NCBI GenBank assembly: GCA_023702235.1
Contig: JAMQCR010000001.1
Coordinates: forward strand, 2,294,001 to 2,358,000
From: Neobacillus pocheonensis
GTDB taxonomy: Bacteria > Bacillota > Bacilli > Bacillales > Cytobacillaceae
Reading direction: 5' to 3'
DNA: 64,000 nucleotides
The notes under the pieces are model-generated. The model did no database searches, was not told the DNA's origin, and saw nothing but the letters and a program-made list of their open reading frames with translations. Position numbers and translations under genes: made by a program. Positions 10,166 to 20,218 of the stretch are shown piece after piece (the stretch's first letter is position 1; each line of letters starts with the position of its first letter).

Positions 10166-10954
10166 ATGACGGTCTATGCCACTGAATATATAAGAGATGT
10201 TGAGGAGGGGGAAATGTACGCCCAATTATTCCGGTGCAATGACGGAAATATTTATGTTGTTAAAGTTATGTCAAATCCAAGGGGCAGACGAGCATTATTT
10301 AATGAACTGGTTTCCTATCAATTAGGGGGGCTTTTAAATCTCCCCATTGCGAAGGGTCAAATTATAGTCTTCTCTAAGGATATATTTAATGATCCGTATT
10401 TATTAGATGAAATGGGTATTCAAGAGGGTCCACACTTTGGCAGTTTATTTATAAAAAATGCAAGTAGCTTTAGCCTCGATAAGCTTCCTTTTTGTGAAAA
10501 TATTAGTATGCTTCCTGAAATGATTGTTTTTGATCATTGGATCACGAATTTCGATCGATGGTCAGAACCTCAAAACTTACTAGTCGTTGGAAAAGAGCAA
10601 TACAAACTGGTGTTAATAGATCATGCTCATGCCTTTAATGGTCCTGATTGGACAATTGGAAGTCTCATTTACTGGACAAAAAATACAGATATTATTTGGG
10701 GAGGAATCTACCAGGAATTTGTCCCCTTTATTGATAATGAAGACCCCTTCGCACTTGCGCTGAAGAAACTTGAAGCTATAACAAACGAAGAAATTGCTGC
10801 TGCATTTGGAAAAAACCTTCCTTCAGAATGGCAAGTTTCCAAGGAAGAAGTAAAAACTCTTTTATTTCATTTAATTTTGAGAAAAAAAATGATTAGAAAA
10901 ATGATGGCAGATTTAAAGGATTATTTTCCTATTTGGAGCTCCTCGAACAGGTAA
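10166..10954 (+). CDS. HipA-like kinase family protein
   Basis: A 262-residue protein of the HipA-like (HipA_2) group, related to Ser/Thr kinases of toxin systems. Near residues 123-131 is DHWITNFDR, which resembles the catalytic Asp/Asn region. At about 150-158 is VLIDHAHAF, which fits the metal-binding Asp with a following His. No HipB-like DNA-binding antitoxin gene lies on either side, so a classical toxin-antitoxin pair is not supported. Small stand-alone HipA-like proteins of this type are common in Bacillus and mostly uncharacterised. The frame is intact. Confidence 0.7.
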   Translation: MTVYATEYIRDVEEGEMYAQLFRCNDGNIYVVKVMSNPRGRRALFNELVSYQLGGLLNLPIAKGQIIVFSKDIFNDPYLLDEMGIQEGPHFGSLFIKNASSFSLDKLPFCENISMLPEMIVFDHWITNFDRWSEPQNLLVVGKEQYKLVLIDHAHAFNGPDWTIGSLIYWTKNTDIIWGGIYQEFVPFIDNEDPFALALKKLEAITNEEIAAAFGKNLPSEWQVSKEEVKTLLFHLILRKKMIRKMMADLKDYFPIWSSSNR

Positions 10955-11136
10955 AAAATTTCGGGTTGCGCAATTATTAAAAAAGCCTGCTGAAATTAGA
11001 TATTTTTGCTGAATAGAAGCCATTATCCGTAGAAATACCATTAAGCAAAAATGAAACAACCATGACTTTAGAATATTTTTCACTTTTTGGTATTTGTCCT
11101 AGAACCATTTAAGTAATAAATTAATAGTTTATATAA

Positions 11137-11616
<480 letters not shown>

Positions 11617-11623
11617 TAAGAAT

Positions 11624-11660
11624 CTGCCTGCTCTCAAAGTGAGTTGCAGGCAGGTTTTTT
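11624..11660 (+). terminator. Terminator after the collagen-like gene
   Basis: CTGCCTGC pairs perfectly with GCAGGCAG around a 14-base loop and is followed by GTTTTTT. It lies between the collagen-like gene and the glycosyltransferase gene, so read-through would be needed for cotranscription. Confidence 0.85.
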
Positions 11661-11672
11661 ATGGAGGATGCT

Positions 11673-12742
11673 ATGATTTCATTAAGTCTTTGTATGATTG
11701 TTAAAAATGAGGAAAATACCCTTAGTTCTTGTTTAGAATCTGTGAAAAATGTAGTGGATGAGATTATTATTATCGATACAGGTTCTACCGATCAAACTGT
11801 GGAAATTGCCAAAAAATATACTCGTCAAATTTACCAGTTTAATTGGATTGATGATTTTTCAGCGGCTCGAAATTTTGCTTTTCAACATGCTAAAATGGAT
11901 TATATTTTAACAATGGATGCAGATGATATTTTTACTGAAGAAGATAAGGATAAGTTAATTCAGATAAAATCCACTCTCTCACCTTCCGTTGATGCGATTA
12001 CTTTAAAATACCTTGCGGGTTTTGATCAATCAGGAAATGTTCTCGTAAGCCTTAGGCAAGTAAGGATCGTTAAAAGAGAGAAGCAGTTTCAGTGGAGAGG
12101 CGCGGTTCATGAATATCTAGAAATAAGTGGAAACATTTATCACAGTGATATCTCCGTTATCCATAAAAGATCGCATAGAAACAGTGACCGAAACTTGCAA
12201 ATTTATGAGAAGCAATTAAAAAGTGGATATTCCTTTACACCGAGGGATTTATTTTATTACGCAAATGAACTCTACGATCATGGTAAATATCAAAATGCCA
12301 TCCATTTTTATCTAGAATTCTTACAAACAGAAAATCATTGGAACGAAGATGAATTGGCGGCCTATGGCAGAATCTCTGACTGCTTTTCGCAATTATCCGA
12401 TTTTGAACATGGCATCCAGTACGCCTTAAAATCATTCGGCTTTGGCCCCCTTGATCTGAAAACTGTTGTCGTCTTGGATTCTTGTTTCTCCAGCTAGAGC
12501 AGCCCCAAACGGCCTCCTATTGGTTTCAATTTGCAACACTACTACCAGAAATCGACACTGGCGGAGTTATTAATCATGCCTGTTCAACTTGGATTCCCCA
12601 TTTACAGCTTTCCGTTTGTTCTTCTCAATTAGGAAATTACAAAAAAGCTTATACTCACATCGAAATAGCTAGATCTTTTTGTCCAAGCCATGAGTTAATA
12701 TTAAAGAATAAATCCTTATTAGAAAAATTAATGAAAAAATAA
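11673..12742 (+). CDS. Family 2 glycosyltransferase with C-terminal TPR-like repeats, one frameshift
   Basis: The N-terminal GT2 domain starts LSLCMIVKNEE, has IIIDTGSTDQT near 33 and the DxD-type metal site MDADD at 81-85. WRGAVHEYLE follows near 152. From about residue 190 the helices match the TPR-like tail of GT2 enzymes found beside collagen-like genes. The frame breaks near 12452, where one base is missing after CCCCCTT. The tail resumes with CCRLGFLFLQLEQP and ends at 12742, giving about 356 residues. The ATG at 11673 follows GGAGG. Its position directly after a Thr-rich collagen-like gene makes it the obvious candidate to glycosylate that protein, which is an inference from context. 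Confidence 0.85.
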
Positions 12743-12776
12743 AACTCCTCGGTTTGGTAAATTGAGGAGTTTTTTC
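12742..12776. terminator. Bidirectional terminator
   Basis: AACTCCTC pairs with GAGGAGTT, with T runs on the plus side and A runs on the other. It separates the glycosyltransferase from the convergent deacetylase gene. Confidence 0.8.
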
Positions 12777-12789
12777 CGTTTTCAGTAAA

Positions 12790-13395
12790 TCAGACGTATT
12801 TTTGATAAACCCGACGAAAATATTCTGTTATGGTTAAAAATTCATAACCTTGCTGCATTAAATGATCAATTATTCTAGGTAATGCTTGAACTGTTTTTTC
12901 TCGAGGACCTCCTCCATCATGCATCAGTATGATATTTTGCTGCTTTAGTTTCCTCGAAACACGCTCATCTATCGGCTCCGTACGGGTGAAATCCCAATCA
13001 AGGGTATCTAAGTCCCATAGAATTGGTAAAAGTCCAAATTCCAATATTGAACGATAGCTTTCCTCATCGATTGCCCCGTATGGCGGACGAAATAACCTAA
13101 TGTCTTGGTCGGTAAAATTTTTTAATAACTTGTTTAAGCTCAAAATTTCTTCCTTTAACACGTCTTGTGAAATGGTAGTGATATCTAAATGGTTCCATGT
13201 ATGATTTCCAATCGTATGTCCGTCAGAAACTAATGCCCTTAAAATTTTCGGATATTGTTCAACACTATCTCCAGTAATAAAAAATGTTGCTTTAATACCA
13301 TAATTTCTCAAGATTCGAAGAATTTGCAACGTATACGGTGATGGTCCATCGTCAAATGTTAATGCAACAAATCGCTTACTATTGAATTCGATAAT
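12790..13395 (-). CDS. Polysaccharide deacetylase family protein, start unclear
   Basis: NodB-homology carbohydrate deacetylase (CE4). The motif order is ALTFDDGPSP near the start, GNHTWNHLD for metal binding, RPPYGA, then DTLDWD and ILMHDGGG. The frame can be read back past TFDDGP to codon ATT at 13395, which sits 5 bases after AAGGAGG. An in-frame TAA lies just upstream and there is no ATG, GTG or TTG before the catalytic motif. The start is therefore ATT or a base error. About 201 residues with no signal peptide visible. It lies between two glycosyltransferase genes and may modify a spore or wall glycan. Confidence 0.75.
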   Translation of the reverse strand: MIEFNSKRFVALTFDDGPSPYTLQILRILRNYGIKATFFITGDSVEQYPKILRALVSDGHTIGNHTWNHLDITTISQDVLKEEILSLNKLLKNFTDQDIRLFRPPYGAIDEESYRSILEFGLLPILWDLDTLDWDFTRTEPIDERVSRKLKQQNIILMHDGGGPREKTVQALPRIIDHLMQQGYEFLTITEYFRRVYQKYV

Positions 13396-13577
13396 CGCTC
13401 CCTCCTTTTTTTATCCTAAGATCATTAGGATGAACTTCTTTACTTAAGTAATATATGAACTTGTAAAGGTTTGGTTTAATTTATTTGCATCATTATTCCA
13501 AAATTTTCAGTACGAGCCGTTTCCAGTTTGTCCATCCAAACATATATTGATAGAAAAAAAGAAGGCGGTGAATCCTT

Positions 13578-14551
13578 TTGAGGATTCTTTTTATTGATAG
13601 TAATGAACTTTTAATGTATGGATTGGCAAATGGTTTAAAGGCCATGAAGTGCTGGTTTCAGGACGAATTAGTGAGTTTACCATTCCAGATTTAATTTCTC
13701 GCTTTCAACCTGACCTTATTTTTTCGGAAGGATGGGGAGAAGAAAATGACGCAGCGTGGAAACAAGAATTTATTGGAAAACAAGTGAAGGAATCAGGAAT
13801 TCCCCATATTTATTGGGCTGTAGAGGATCCTCACTTCACGTTGGACTTTAGCCTACCCCTTATCGTAAGAATGAAGCCTGACTTTGTATTTACATTGAGT
13901 GAGCCTCTAATAAATTTCTATAAGAAGTTAGGTATTCGTGCGGCACATCTTGACTTTGGTTTTGAGCCAAGCATCCATCATCCGTCTTCTGATTCGGAAT
14001 ACAGTTGTTCCGTTGCTGTTGTGGCAAATGCCTATCCACATGTTCTGAAACAATCCCCCAACCATTACCGTAATATATCTCTCCAAACCTTGATTAAGCC
14101 GTTATTGAAAGAAAACATTCGAGTGGATTTTTGGGGACAAGATTGGGACAAAATGGGAGATGTCCTAGGCGTGGATATTCCAAAGAATTGGATACACGGC
14201 TATTTACCATATAGAGAAGCATATAAAATTTACAATTCATCTCAAATCATTATTGGTCCTCAAAATTATAAATCACAAGTGACACAACGAACCTATGAAA
14301 TATTGGGATCAGGAGGATTTTTATTAACTTCAGATACGCCTGGAGTTAGAGACTTATTTCAACATGGAGAAGATTTGGTCGTGTCCGCAAGTGAAGAGCA
14401 AACGATAGAATTGGTCCGTTATTATCTCGATCATCCTGAAGAATGCAAAAAAATTAGTAAACAAGGACATCAAACAGTGTCCAAGCATTCATATCAAAAC
14501 CGAGCCAAACAGGTAATTCAAATCATTTTGGATGAAGGAATTTTGAAATAG
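13578..14551 (+). CDS. CgeB-like glycosyltransferase (spore crust/coat), one frameshift
   Basis: The sequence from a TTG at 13578, 8 bases after AAGGCGGTG, reads LRILFIDSNELLMYGLANG and then shifts near 13633, where one base is missing. It resumes GHEVLVSGRI and runs to 14551, about 324 residues. The body has the CgeB-type features: IYWAVEDPHF near 70, FTLSEPLINFYKKLG, FGFEPSIHHP, then RTYEILGSGGFLLT with GVRDLF. This is the donor-binding half of a GT-B transferase (Glyco_trans_1_2). In B. subtilis CgeB acts on spore crust glycans. Its neighbours support a spore-surface role. Confidence 0.8.
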
Positions 14552-14560
14552 GGGCACCCT

Positions 14561-14603
14561 TTGTGGACAAATCTCCAATATTGTCCGTATGGGGTGGACA
14601 ACA
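14561..14603. repeat. Dispersed palindromic repeat, degraded inverted copy B
   Basis: The complement of this stretch reads TTGTCCACCCCATACGGACA, then a spacer ending in GGGTGCCCC. It matches copy A at 9976 in order and spacing but has lost the GGTGCCTGTCACC palindrome. It lies directly after the CgeB-like gene, in opposite orientation to the other copies. Confidence 0.6.
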
Positions 14604-14714
14604 AAATTAGAATTAGCAAATAGTAACACATATATTATGTTAAAATCTTTAGGAATGATAGGATTTTTGCACTCGATAATAAGGGTAAAATATGAATCAA
14701 AAGAGGGAAACACA

Positions 14715-15034
14715 ATGGCTGATGAAAAAATTGTTTTAGGTGCTGAAACAAAATACCCACTTAATGGAATATTGACTTTTCCTAATGAAACTAATGGATT
14801 GTTTCCTACGGTTGTATTGGTTCACGGTTCTGGTCCGAGTAATATGGATGAAAAAATCGGAAATAATTACCCTTTTAAAGACCTTGCTGAAGGTTTGTCG
14901 GAAAAAGGAATTGCAGTGCTACGATATGACAAGAGAACACTCGTATACTAAAAGCGAAAAAAGAGTATAAGGTCGCACAACGTGTAGATAAACAATTTAT
15001 AAATGACATTTCCGACTGGATTCTTTCAGTTTAG
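14715..15034 (+). pseudogene. Alpha/beta hydrolase with internal deletion
   Basis: The first 75 residues are a normal hydrolase N-terminus: VVLVHGSGPSNMDE at about 36-49 and IAVLRYDKRT near 73. The frame then ends at 14951. Downstream, 14987-15034 reads DKQFINDISDWILSV and a stop, which matches the C-terminal helix of such proteins (bacterial dienelactone-hydrolase-like). The catalytic Ser, Asp and His segments between them are missing, about 170-200 residues. This is loss of sequence, not a one-base shift, so the gene should be inactive. Confidence 0.7.
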
Positions 15035-15372
15035 GAAATATCAACAGCAGCTTTAGAAAGTCCACTATAACAGGCGTTCTTTATAAACTGACTATAAAAC
15101 AACACTTGTGTTAAACATAGTCTAAAATTAAGTAAATATAAAAAAAAAACGCTTAGGGGTTATTTCCAAAGCGTTTTTATGTTCCCTTTATTCGTCCTTA
15201 AAATGGTTAAATCATATTGGTCATATTTAGGATTGAAATTGGCATGGATATACAATTAAACCTCAATAAATAATGGTGATTAATAGGGAAACTCTTTTGG
15301 AGGGTTAGCATATAAATTTTTGGATTTTCATATTTTTAAGGAGGCGTTCATGATTCAATCAGGAGGCAGAAA
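15035..15372. other. Intergenic stretch with a terminator and a possible sigma-K promoter
   Basis: It holds a clear terminator at 15147-15180. Further on, AAAC at 15289-15292, a 16-base spacer and CATATAAA at 15309 resemble a sigma-K promoter (mACm-16-CATAnnnT, one mismatch in the -10). Sigma-K control would fit the coat gene tgl that follows, as in B. subtilis, but this is only a motif match. GGAGGC at 15362-15367 is the tgl ribosome binding site. Confidence 0.4.
15147..15180 (+). terminator. Intrinsic terminator
   Basis: AAACGCTT pairs with AAGCGTTT around a short loop, followed by TTTTTAT. It lies upstream of tgl and downstream of the hydrolase remnant. Confidence 0.75.
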
Positions 15373-16126
15373 ATGATAAAAGTAAATGATCGGATTGTCA
15401 AACCCGAGGAACTCTTCCACAAGATAGATAAAAGCGCTCAGAGAATCATTATTAAACAAATGGCAGGCTATAACGAAATCTACCCGTATGGAACTATTCA
15501 TCAATTGAAATTTGAACTTTTATTTAGAACCAACACGTTAAAAGCAGCAACTGATCTAAACAAAAGTGGCGCTAAGTTTACCACGTATCAATATGCATTT
15601 TGCAATCCAAAGTATTGGTATCGTTTAAGCAATGGCGGCTTTTTGCTTAAAAATAATGTGAAGCCTTCTGTAGCGATTTTAGACATTTTAAAAAAAGGAC
15701 CTCTATATGCATTTGAATGTTCTACAGCTATTGCCATCGTTTTATATATTTCGACTCTTTATTCGATCGGGTCATCATTGTTTGATGCCTACTTCAAGGG
15801 GCTTTATTTAATGGATTGGCAATTTGATGATGATTTGCCCGTATACCAAAAAAACAGCGATGATTTCATTTCGGGGGATGTTTTACATTTCAAAAATCCT
15901 GATTTTGACCCCAAACAGCCGCACTGGCGGGCCGAAAATGTTATCTATTTTGGAGATGACAGGTACTACGGACATGGAGTGGGAATACGGAGTGCGAGTA
16001 CCATTATTAAATTTCTTAACTCGAAAAGAAAACCGAACCCAACGGAATCGGCCTTCCTTATGAGACTAATATCTAGGCCTTCAATATCAATCACTATTCT
16101 CATTAATTCATCAAGGATCAATTTAA
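15373..16126 (+). CDS. tgl: Spore coat protein-glutamine gamma-glutamyltransferase Tgl, frameshift near the end
   Basis: Transglutaminase that cross-links coat proteins through glutamyl-lysine bonds late in sporulation. The protein follows B. subtilis Tgl throughout: NKSGAKFTTYQYAFCNP, then YAFECSTAIAI with the catalytic Cys near residue 116, MDWQFDDDLPVY, GDVLHFKNPDFDP and GHGVGI. Near 16085 an extra A changes the frame. Without it the C-terminus reads YQSLFSLIHQGSI and stops at 16126, as expected for a ~250-residue Tgl. As written the frame runs on to 16152 with an unrelated tail. GGAGGC lies upstream of the ATG. Confidence 0.9.
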
Positions 16127-16232
16127 AGTTTGGTTCTAGAAAATCCGGGTAAACTTATTATATACGTTATGTTATAATGGAGCCTCAGATTAAGGCTGAA
16201 AATATTTTACCGTTATTAGGGAGCGATTCATC

Positions 16233-16607
16233 ATGATAAAAATTGAAATACCTAACCCAGATGTTGTCATTACTAGACAGAAAACTTTAGGAGAGCCCGT
16301 TGAAGCTGAAATAAGTAGTGTTTATGGGTTTACTAACTACAATAAAATCCCACGCGATAAAGGTGGTCTGATCTTATTTTCCAACTCCAACGATGAACTT
16401 TTATACGTTGGTAAAGCACGAAAATTAAGACCTAGAATTAAGAAGCATTTCGAAGATAACGTCTCACCGATCAAAGAGCATCGAAATGAAGTACATAAAA
16501 TTGCTGTTTGTATCGTGGAAGATCCGATGGAAAGAGAAATTTATGAAACATTTATCGTAAATAAGCTTCAAGCAAAATACAACATTGACAAAGTTTTCTA
16601 TAAATAA
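16233..16607 (+). CDS. Stand-alone GIY-YIG nuclease domain protein
   Basis: A 124-residue protein with one GIY-YIG-like fold. The motif is split as GLILFSNSN...LLYVGKARKLRPRIKKHF (residues 46-72), with a likely catalytic Arg in the KLRPRI helix and a Glu near residue 107 (MEREIYETF). Small GIY-YIG proteins resembling the UvrC N-terminal domain are widespread in Bacilli. Neither partner domains nor a mobile element are seen here. The frame is intact, with GGGAGCG before the ATG. Confidence 0.75.
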   Translation: MIKIEIPNPDVVITRQKTLGEPVEAEISSVYGFTNYNKIPRDKGGLILFSNSNDELLYVGKARKLRPRIKKHFEDNVSPIKEHRNEVHKIAVCIVEDPMEREIYETFIVNKLQAKYNIDKVFYK

Positions 16608-16611
16608 ACGA

Positions 16612-16642
16612 AAAACGCCTCTAAATTGAGGCGTTTTCTTTA
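16612..16642. terminator. Intrinsic terminator
   Basis: AAAACGCCTC pairs with GAGGCGTTTT around TAAATT. It ends the GIY-YIG transcription unit. Confidence 0.85.
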
Positions 16643-16680
16643 TTGTTTCAAGTAAAACTTTCAATCAATAGCTAACAAAC

Positions 16681-16736
16681 TGTCCACCGTTAATGGACAA
16701 ATTACCCAATCTGTCTTTTTATGGTGCCTGACACCA
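16681..16736. repeat. Dispersed palindromic repeat, copy C
   Basis: TGTCCACCGTTAATGGACA is followed by TCTGTCTTTTTATGGTGCC and the palindrome TGGTGCCTGACACCA. The second half is nearly identical to copy D at 17880-17912, which shows a recent common origin. Confidence 0.8.
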
Positions 16737-16817
16737 TTAGTTCTTTCGTACCCCGAAGTACCGTGTTATAATTAATAACAGATTATTTAATCCATCTTAG
16801 GAATTTTAGAAAGGTTT

Positions 16818-17743
16818 GTGTTCATCCTTATGTCAGGTAGTAATAATAAAGCTTTAATTAGCTTATTTTTGGTTTCGGTATTATGGGGCTGTAATTATCC
16901 TGTGAGTTCTTATTTGCTTCAAGGTTTTTCCCCTGTTTTTTTATCAACGGTCAGGATTTGTTTTACATCTCTTTTTCTAATCATTGTCGCATTTGTCCAT
17001 AAAGGAATGAAACGGCAACGACAGCGGAATGGAAATACCTTGTGGGTGTTGGTATCTTTGGTACACTTTTAAACCAAACTTTTTATTTTACAGGTCTTCA
17101 CCATACCACACCTGCTAATGCATCATTGATTATTGCGTTGTCACCAATTGCTACGATTCTATTGGAACGGATTATATTTAAAATCAAATTGACGATAAAA
17201 AAAGCTTCCGGAGCGATTATCAGCTTAATCGGTGTTTTTTCGATTATAGGAGTGGCAAATGGTTCCTTTGGAATTTCCTGGGGAGACTTTAATATCTTAA
17301 TCGCGATGCTTTGTCTGTCTATTAGTCTTTTATTTATCCGCGGTTTAGCTAAAACGATGCCTTCTTTTGTGATTACGATTTACGCTACGGTCCTTGGGAG
17401 TGTCCTGATGATCCCCGCAGCCGGAGTGGAAAAAATCGTTAGCGGTACGCTTGTAAGCCATTCACTTTTCATGTGGATCTTGTTAATTTGCGCAGGCGTC
17501 CTCGCACAGGGTGTAGCTGGATTTTGGTGGAATGGCGGTGTGGCAAAAGTTGGTGCAGGAACCGCTTCCATGTTCATGAATATCCAGCCATTCGTCGCGA
17601 TCCTCGCTTCTCATTTTATATTAGGAAATCATATTATGCTTACTCAAATTATTGGTGGAATGTTAGTCTTGCTTGGCGTATTTATTGCCAATATGCCAAC
17701 CGTAAAACCAATTATGTCTCCTAGAGTCAATAAGAGTGCATAG
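16818..17743 (+). CDS. EamA/DMT family transporter, one frameshift
   Basis: Ten-helix drug/metabolite transporter with two EamA repeats. The N-terminal piece reads SVLWGCNYPVSSYLLQGFSP, typical for the first repeat. The frame breaks near 17023 in a basic loop, where one base is missing, and resumes EWKYLVGVGIFGTLLNQTFY. It ends at 17743, for about 308 residues in all. Start is uncertain between GTG 16818 and ATG 16830. The substrate cannot be told; many relatives export amino acids or metabolites. The gene is flanked by two copies of the dispersed repeat. Confidence 0.85.
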
Positions 17744-17753
17744 ACTCAATAAT

Positions 17754-17789
17754 TAAGAGTCCTCTATTTAGTGAGGACTCTTTTTTTTA
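17754..17789. terminator. Intrinsic terminator
   Basis: AAGAGTCCTC pairs with GAGGACTC, followed by a run of eight T. It ends the EamA transporter transcript. Confidence 0.9.
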
Positions 17790-17855
17790 TTTGTATTCTT
17801 ATATTTTTCAACCCCCTTAATGGTAAGGTCAGCACCATGGCAATTCATTAGACTT

Positions 17856-17912
17856 TTGTCCACCTGCAGTAGACAAAACGCCATATTTGTCTTTTTATGG
17901 TGCCTGTCACCA
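17856..17912. repeat. Dispersed palindromic repeat, copy D
   Basis: TTGTCCACC...AGACAA is followed by TTTGTCTTTTTATGGTGCC and the palindrome TGGTGCCTGTCACCA (17898-17912). It lies upstream of the steT-like gene in the same orientation as copies A and C. Confidence 0.8.
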
Positions 17913-18011
17913 CAAAAGATTAAATATTCTAAAAAAGTATTCTACAAAAGCTTTCGTGATATAATCCTAGTAAAGTAGAGTTAAAAATACATCTGTACAC
18001 GGGGGATGGAC

Positions 18012-19345
18012 ATGAAAACTGAAGCACATCTGAAAAAGAATATTGGCTTTGCTGTTGCTACATCTTTAGTCGTTGGTACAGTGATTGGTTCGGGAATCTT
18101 TATGAAACCCGGAATCGTAATTTCGGACACCGGAAATTCTACACTTGCACTTTGGGCGTGGATTATTGGCGGAATTATTACTTTAGCAAGCGGGTTAACC
18201 ATTGCAGAGGTAAGTGTTAAAATTCCAAAAACAGGCGGTCTATACGCTTATATCGAAGAAGTATACGGAAAGTTTTGGGGATTTTTGTGCGGTTGGGTTC
18301 AAACACTTATATATGGGCCTGCAATTATGGGCGCTCTTGGGCTATATTTTGGCTCGCTTGTAGCCGGTTTTTTTGGAATATCAGATAGTAATAAGATTTT
18401 AATAGGAATTGGGACGATTCTCTTTCTAGGCTTTATGAATTTATTAGGAACGCAGTATGGCGGGTTAATCCAAAATATCTCAACGATAGGAAAATTAATC
18501 CCAATTATACTCATTGCTTCTTTTGGAATCTTTAAAGGGAATGTCTCTGTTCTAAATATGGGCAGTGGAGTTACCCATTCTTTTAGCATGGGCGCTGCTG
18601 TATTAGCAACTTTATGGGCGTATGATGGTTTTATGAACGTCGGTTATATGGCCGGAGAAATGAAAGATCCTAGCAAAACACTACCGAGAGCGATCATTTC
18701 CGGAATTCTCATTGTCATCGTTGCCTATTTAACCGTAAATATTGCGATGCTCCATGTCTTACCTGCTAGTAAAATTGTCGAATTAGGACCGAATGCTGCC
18801 AGCACAGCTGCTGCACACCTTTTTGGAAGCATGGGTGGAAAACTGATAACCATCGGAATTCTCATTTCCATTTTTGGCTGCTTAAATGGAAAAGTGTTAA
18901 CATTCCCTAGAATTCCGTATGCCATGGCAAAAGACGGTTTCCTGCCTGGAAAAAAAGCATTGTCAAGCATCCATCCAAAGTATAAAACACCTGTTGGGCC
19001 ACAGTGAGTCAGCTAGTAATCGCCCTACTCATGATGCTCTTTGGGAATCCTGATAGACTTTCAGATATTGCTATTTTTACAGTTTTCGCGTTTTATGGGT
19101 TATCGTTTTTAGCCGTATTTATCCTACGAAAAAAAACAGCGGAAAATAAAAATATGTATCGGGTCCCATTCTATCCGATCACACCACTTGTCGCTATTCT
19201 TGGGGCAGTCTACATCATTGTAAGCACATTAATCAATTCTCCTATGGATGCTTTATTATCTATTGGGATTTCAATTATAGGTATACCGGTTTACGCAAAA
19301 CTTAACGCGAACAAAAAACGGGATTCTCTTTCAAAAGCCAGCTAA
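18012..19345 (+). CDS. steT: Serine/threonine exchanger SteT-like APC permease, one frameshift
   Basis: LAT-type amino-acid exchanger of the APC superfamily. It follows B. subtilis SteT closely: VVGTVIGSGIFMKPG near the start, KTGGLYAYIEEVYGKFWGFL, YGPAIMGALGLYFGS, WAYDGFMNVGYMAGEMKDP, and ISIFGCLNGKVL. One G is missing from a G run near 18998. The last part (SQLVIALLMMLFGNPDRLSD to the end) continues in the next frame to 19345, about 444 residues. The ATG at 18012 is preferred because GGGGGAT lies just upstream; an ATG at 18006 is too close to it. Confidence 0.88.
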
Positions 19346-19415
19346 GTATTTGCGGCGGGGTTCTCCGACCTCCGTTACGCTAACCCCTGATAGCAGTTCC
19401 AAAGGACGGTATAAT

Positions 19416-19458
19416 AAAAAGGACAAGAAGGGTAGCAAATTCCCTCTTGTCCTTTTTT
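19416..19458. terminator. Bidirectional terminator
   Basis: AAAAAGGACAAGAAGGG pairs with CCCTCTTGTCCTTTTTT around TAGCAAATT. It serves the convergent steT-like gene and terD-like gene. Confidence 0.85.
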
Positions 19459-19471
19459 GTGAGAAATCAGT

Positions 19472-20053
19472 TTACCCTACCTGTAATCCGAAGTCGGTAG
19501 CTATGCGGCCTAGACCGCCTTGATAACCGGAACCAATAGCTGAGAATTTCCACTCGCCATTGTGACGATATAGTTCCCCCACAACAATCGCCGTTTCGAT
19601 CGAGAAATCTTCTCCCAAATCATAGCGAATAATCTCTTGATTGGTTTCTTCGTTCACGATCCGACAGAAGGCATTTGACACTTGTCCGAAATTCTGACCA
19701 TGTGCTTCGGCATCATGAATCGTAATGACAAAAGTTACTTTTTGAACTTGGGCAGGAACGGAAGTTAAATTAACTTTCACTTGCTCGTCATCCCCTTCTC
19801 CCTCACCTGTCCGATTATCACCTGTATGTACAACAGACCCATTTCCGCCTTCTAGTTGGTTATAGAAAATGAAATCTTTTTCGGATGTACATTTACCGTT
19901 ACCATCTAGTAAAAATACACTGGCATCTAAATCAAAATCATGCCCTCCATCATAGTGATTCGTATCCCAGCCCAAACCAACTACAACCTTTGATAAACCT
20001 GGATTTGTTTTCGTAAGATCAATTTTTTGACCTTTTGATAATGAAATAGCCAT
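19472..20053 (-). CDS. TerD family protein
   Basis: A 193-residue TerD-domain protein of the YceD/TerD type. It begins AISLSKGQKIDLTKTNPGL and carries the calcium-binding pattern GWD...DFDLDASVFLLD (about 28-50) and HTGDNRTGEGEGDDEQ near 76-91. Family members belong to stress or tellurite-resistance loci and bind Ca2+. In Bacillus they usually sit in yceCDEFGH-like clusters. Here it stands alone, with no TerC or other Ter protein next to it. Confidence 0.9.
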   Translation of the reverse strand: MAISLSKGQKIDLTKTNPGLSKVVVGLGWDTNHYDGGHDFDLDASVFLLDGNGKCTSEKDFIFYNQLEGGNGSVVHTGDNRTGEGEGDDEQVKVNLTSVPAQVQKVTFVITIHDAEAHGQNFGQVSNAFCRIVNEETNQEIIRYDLGEDFSIETAIVVGELYRHNGEWKFSAIGSGYQGGLGRIATDFGLQVG

Positions 20054-20218
20054 ACTTACACCCTTTTCAAATAGAATAGAAAGCTATTAAATCTTCTAGC
20101 CATCAACTAAATTATATCGCAATCCTTAACTAATGACTAAATTCAACCGTTAAAAAAATGTTTGAAATAAAGCTATAGTGCGCTTTAACCTATTGCATGG
20201 GATTATTAAAATCATTAA

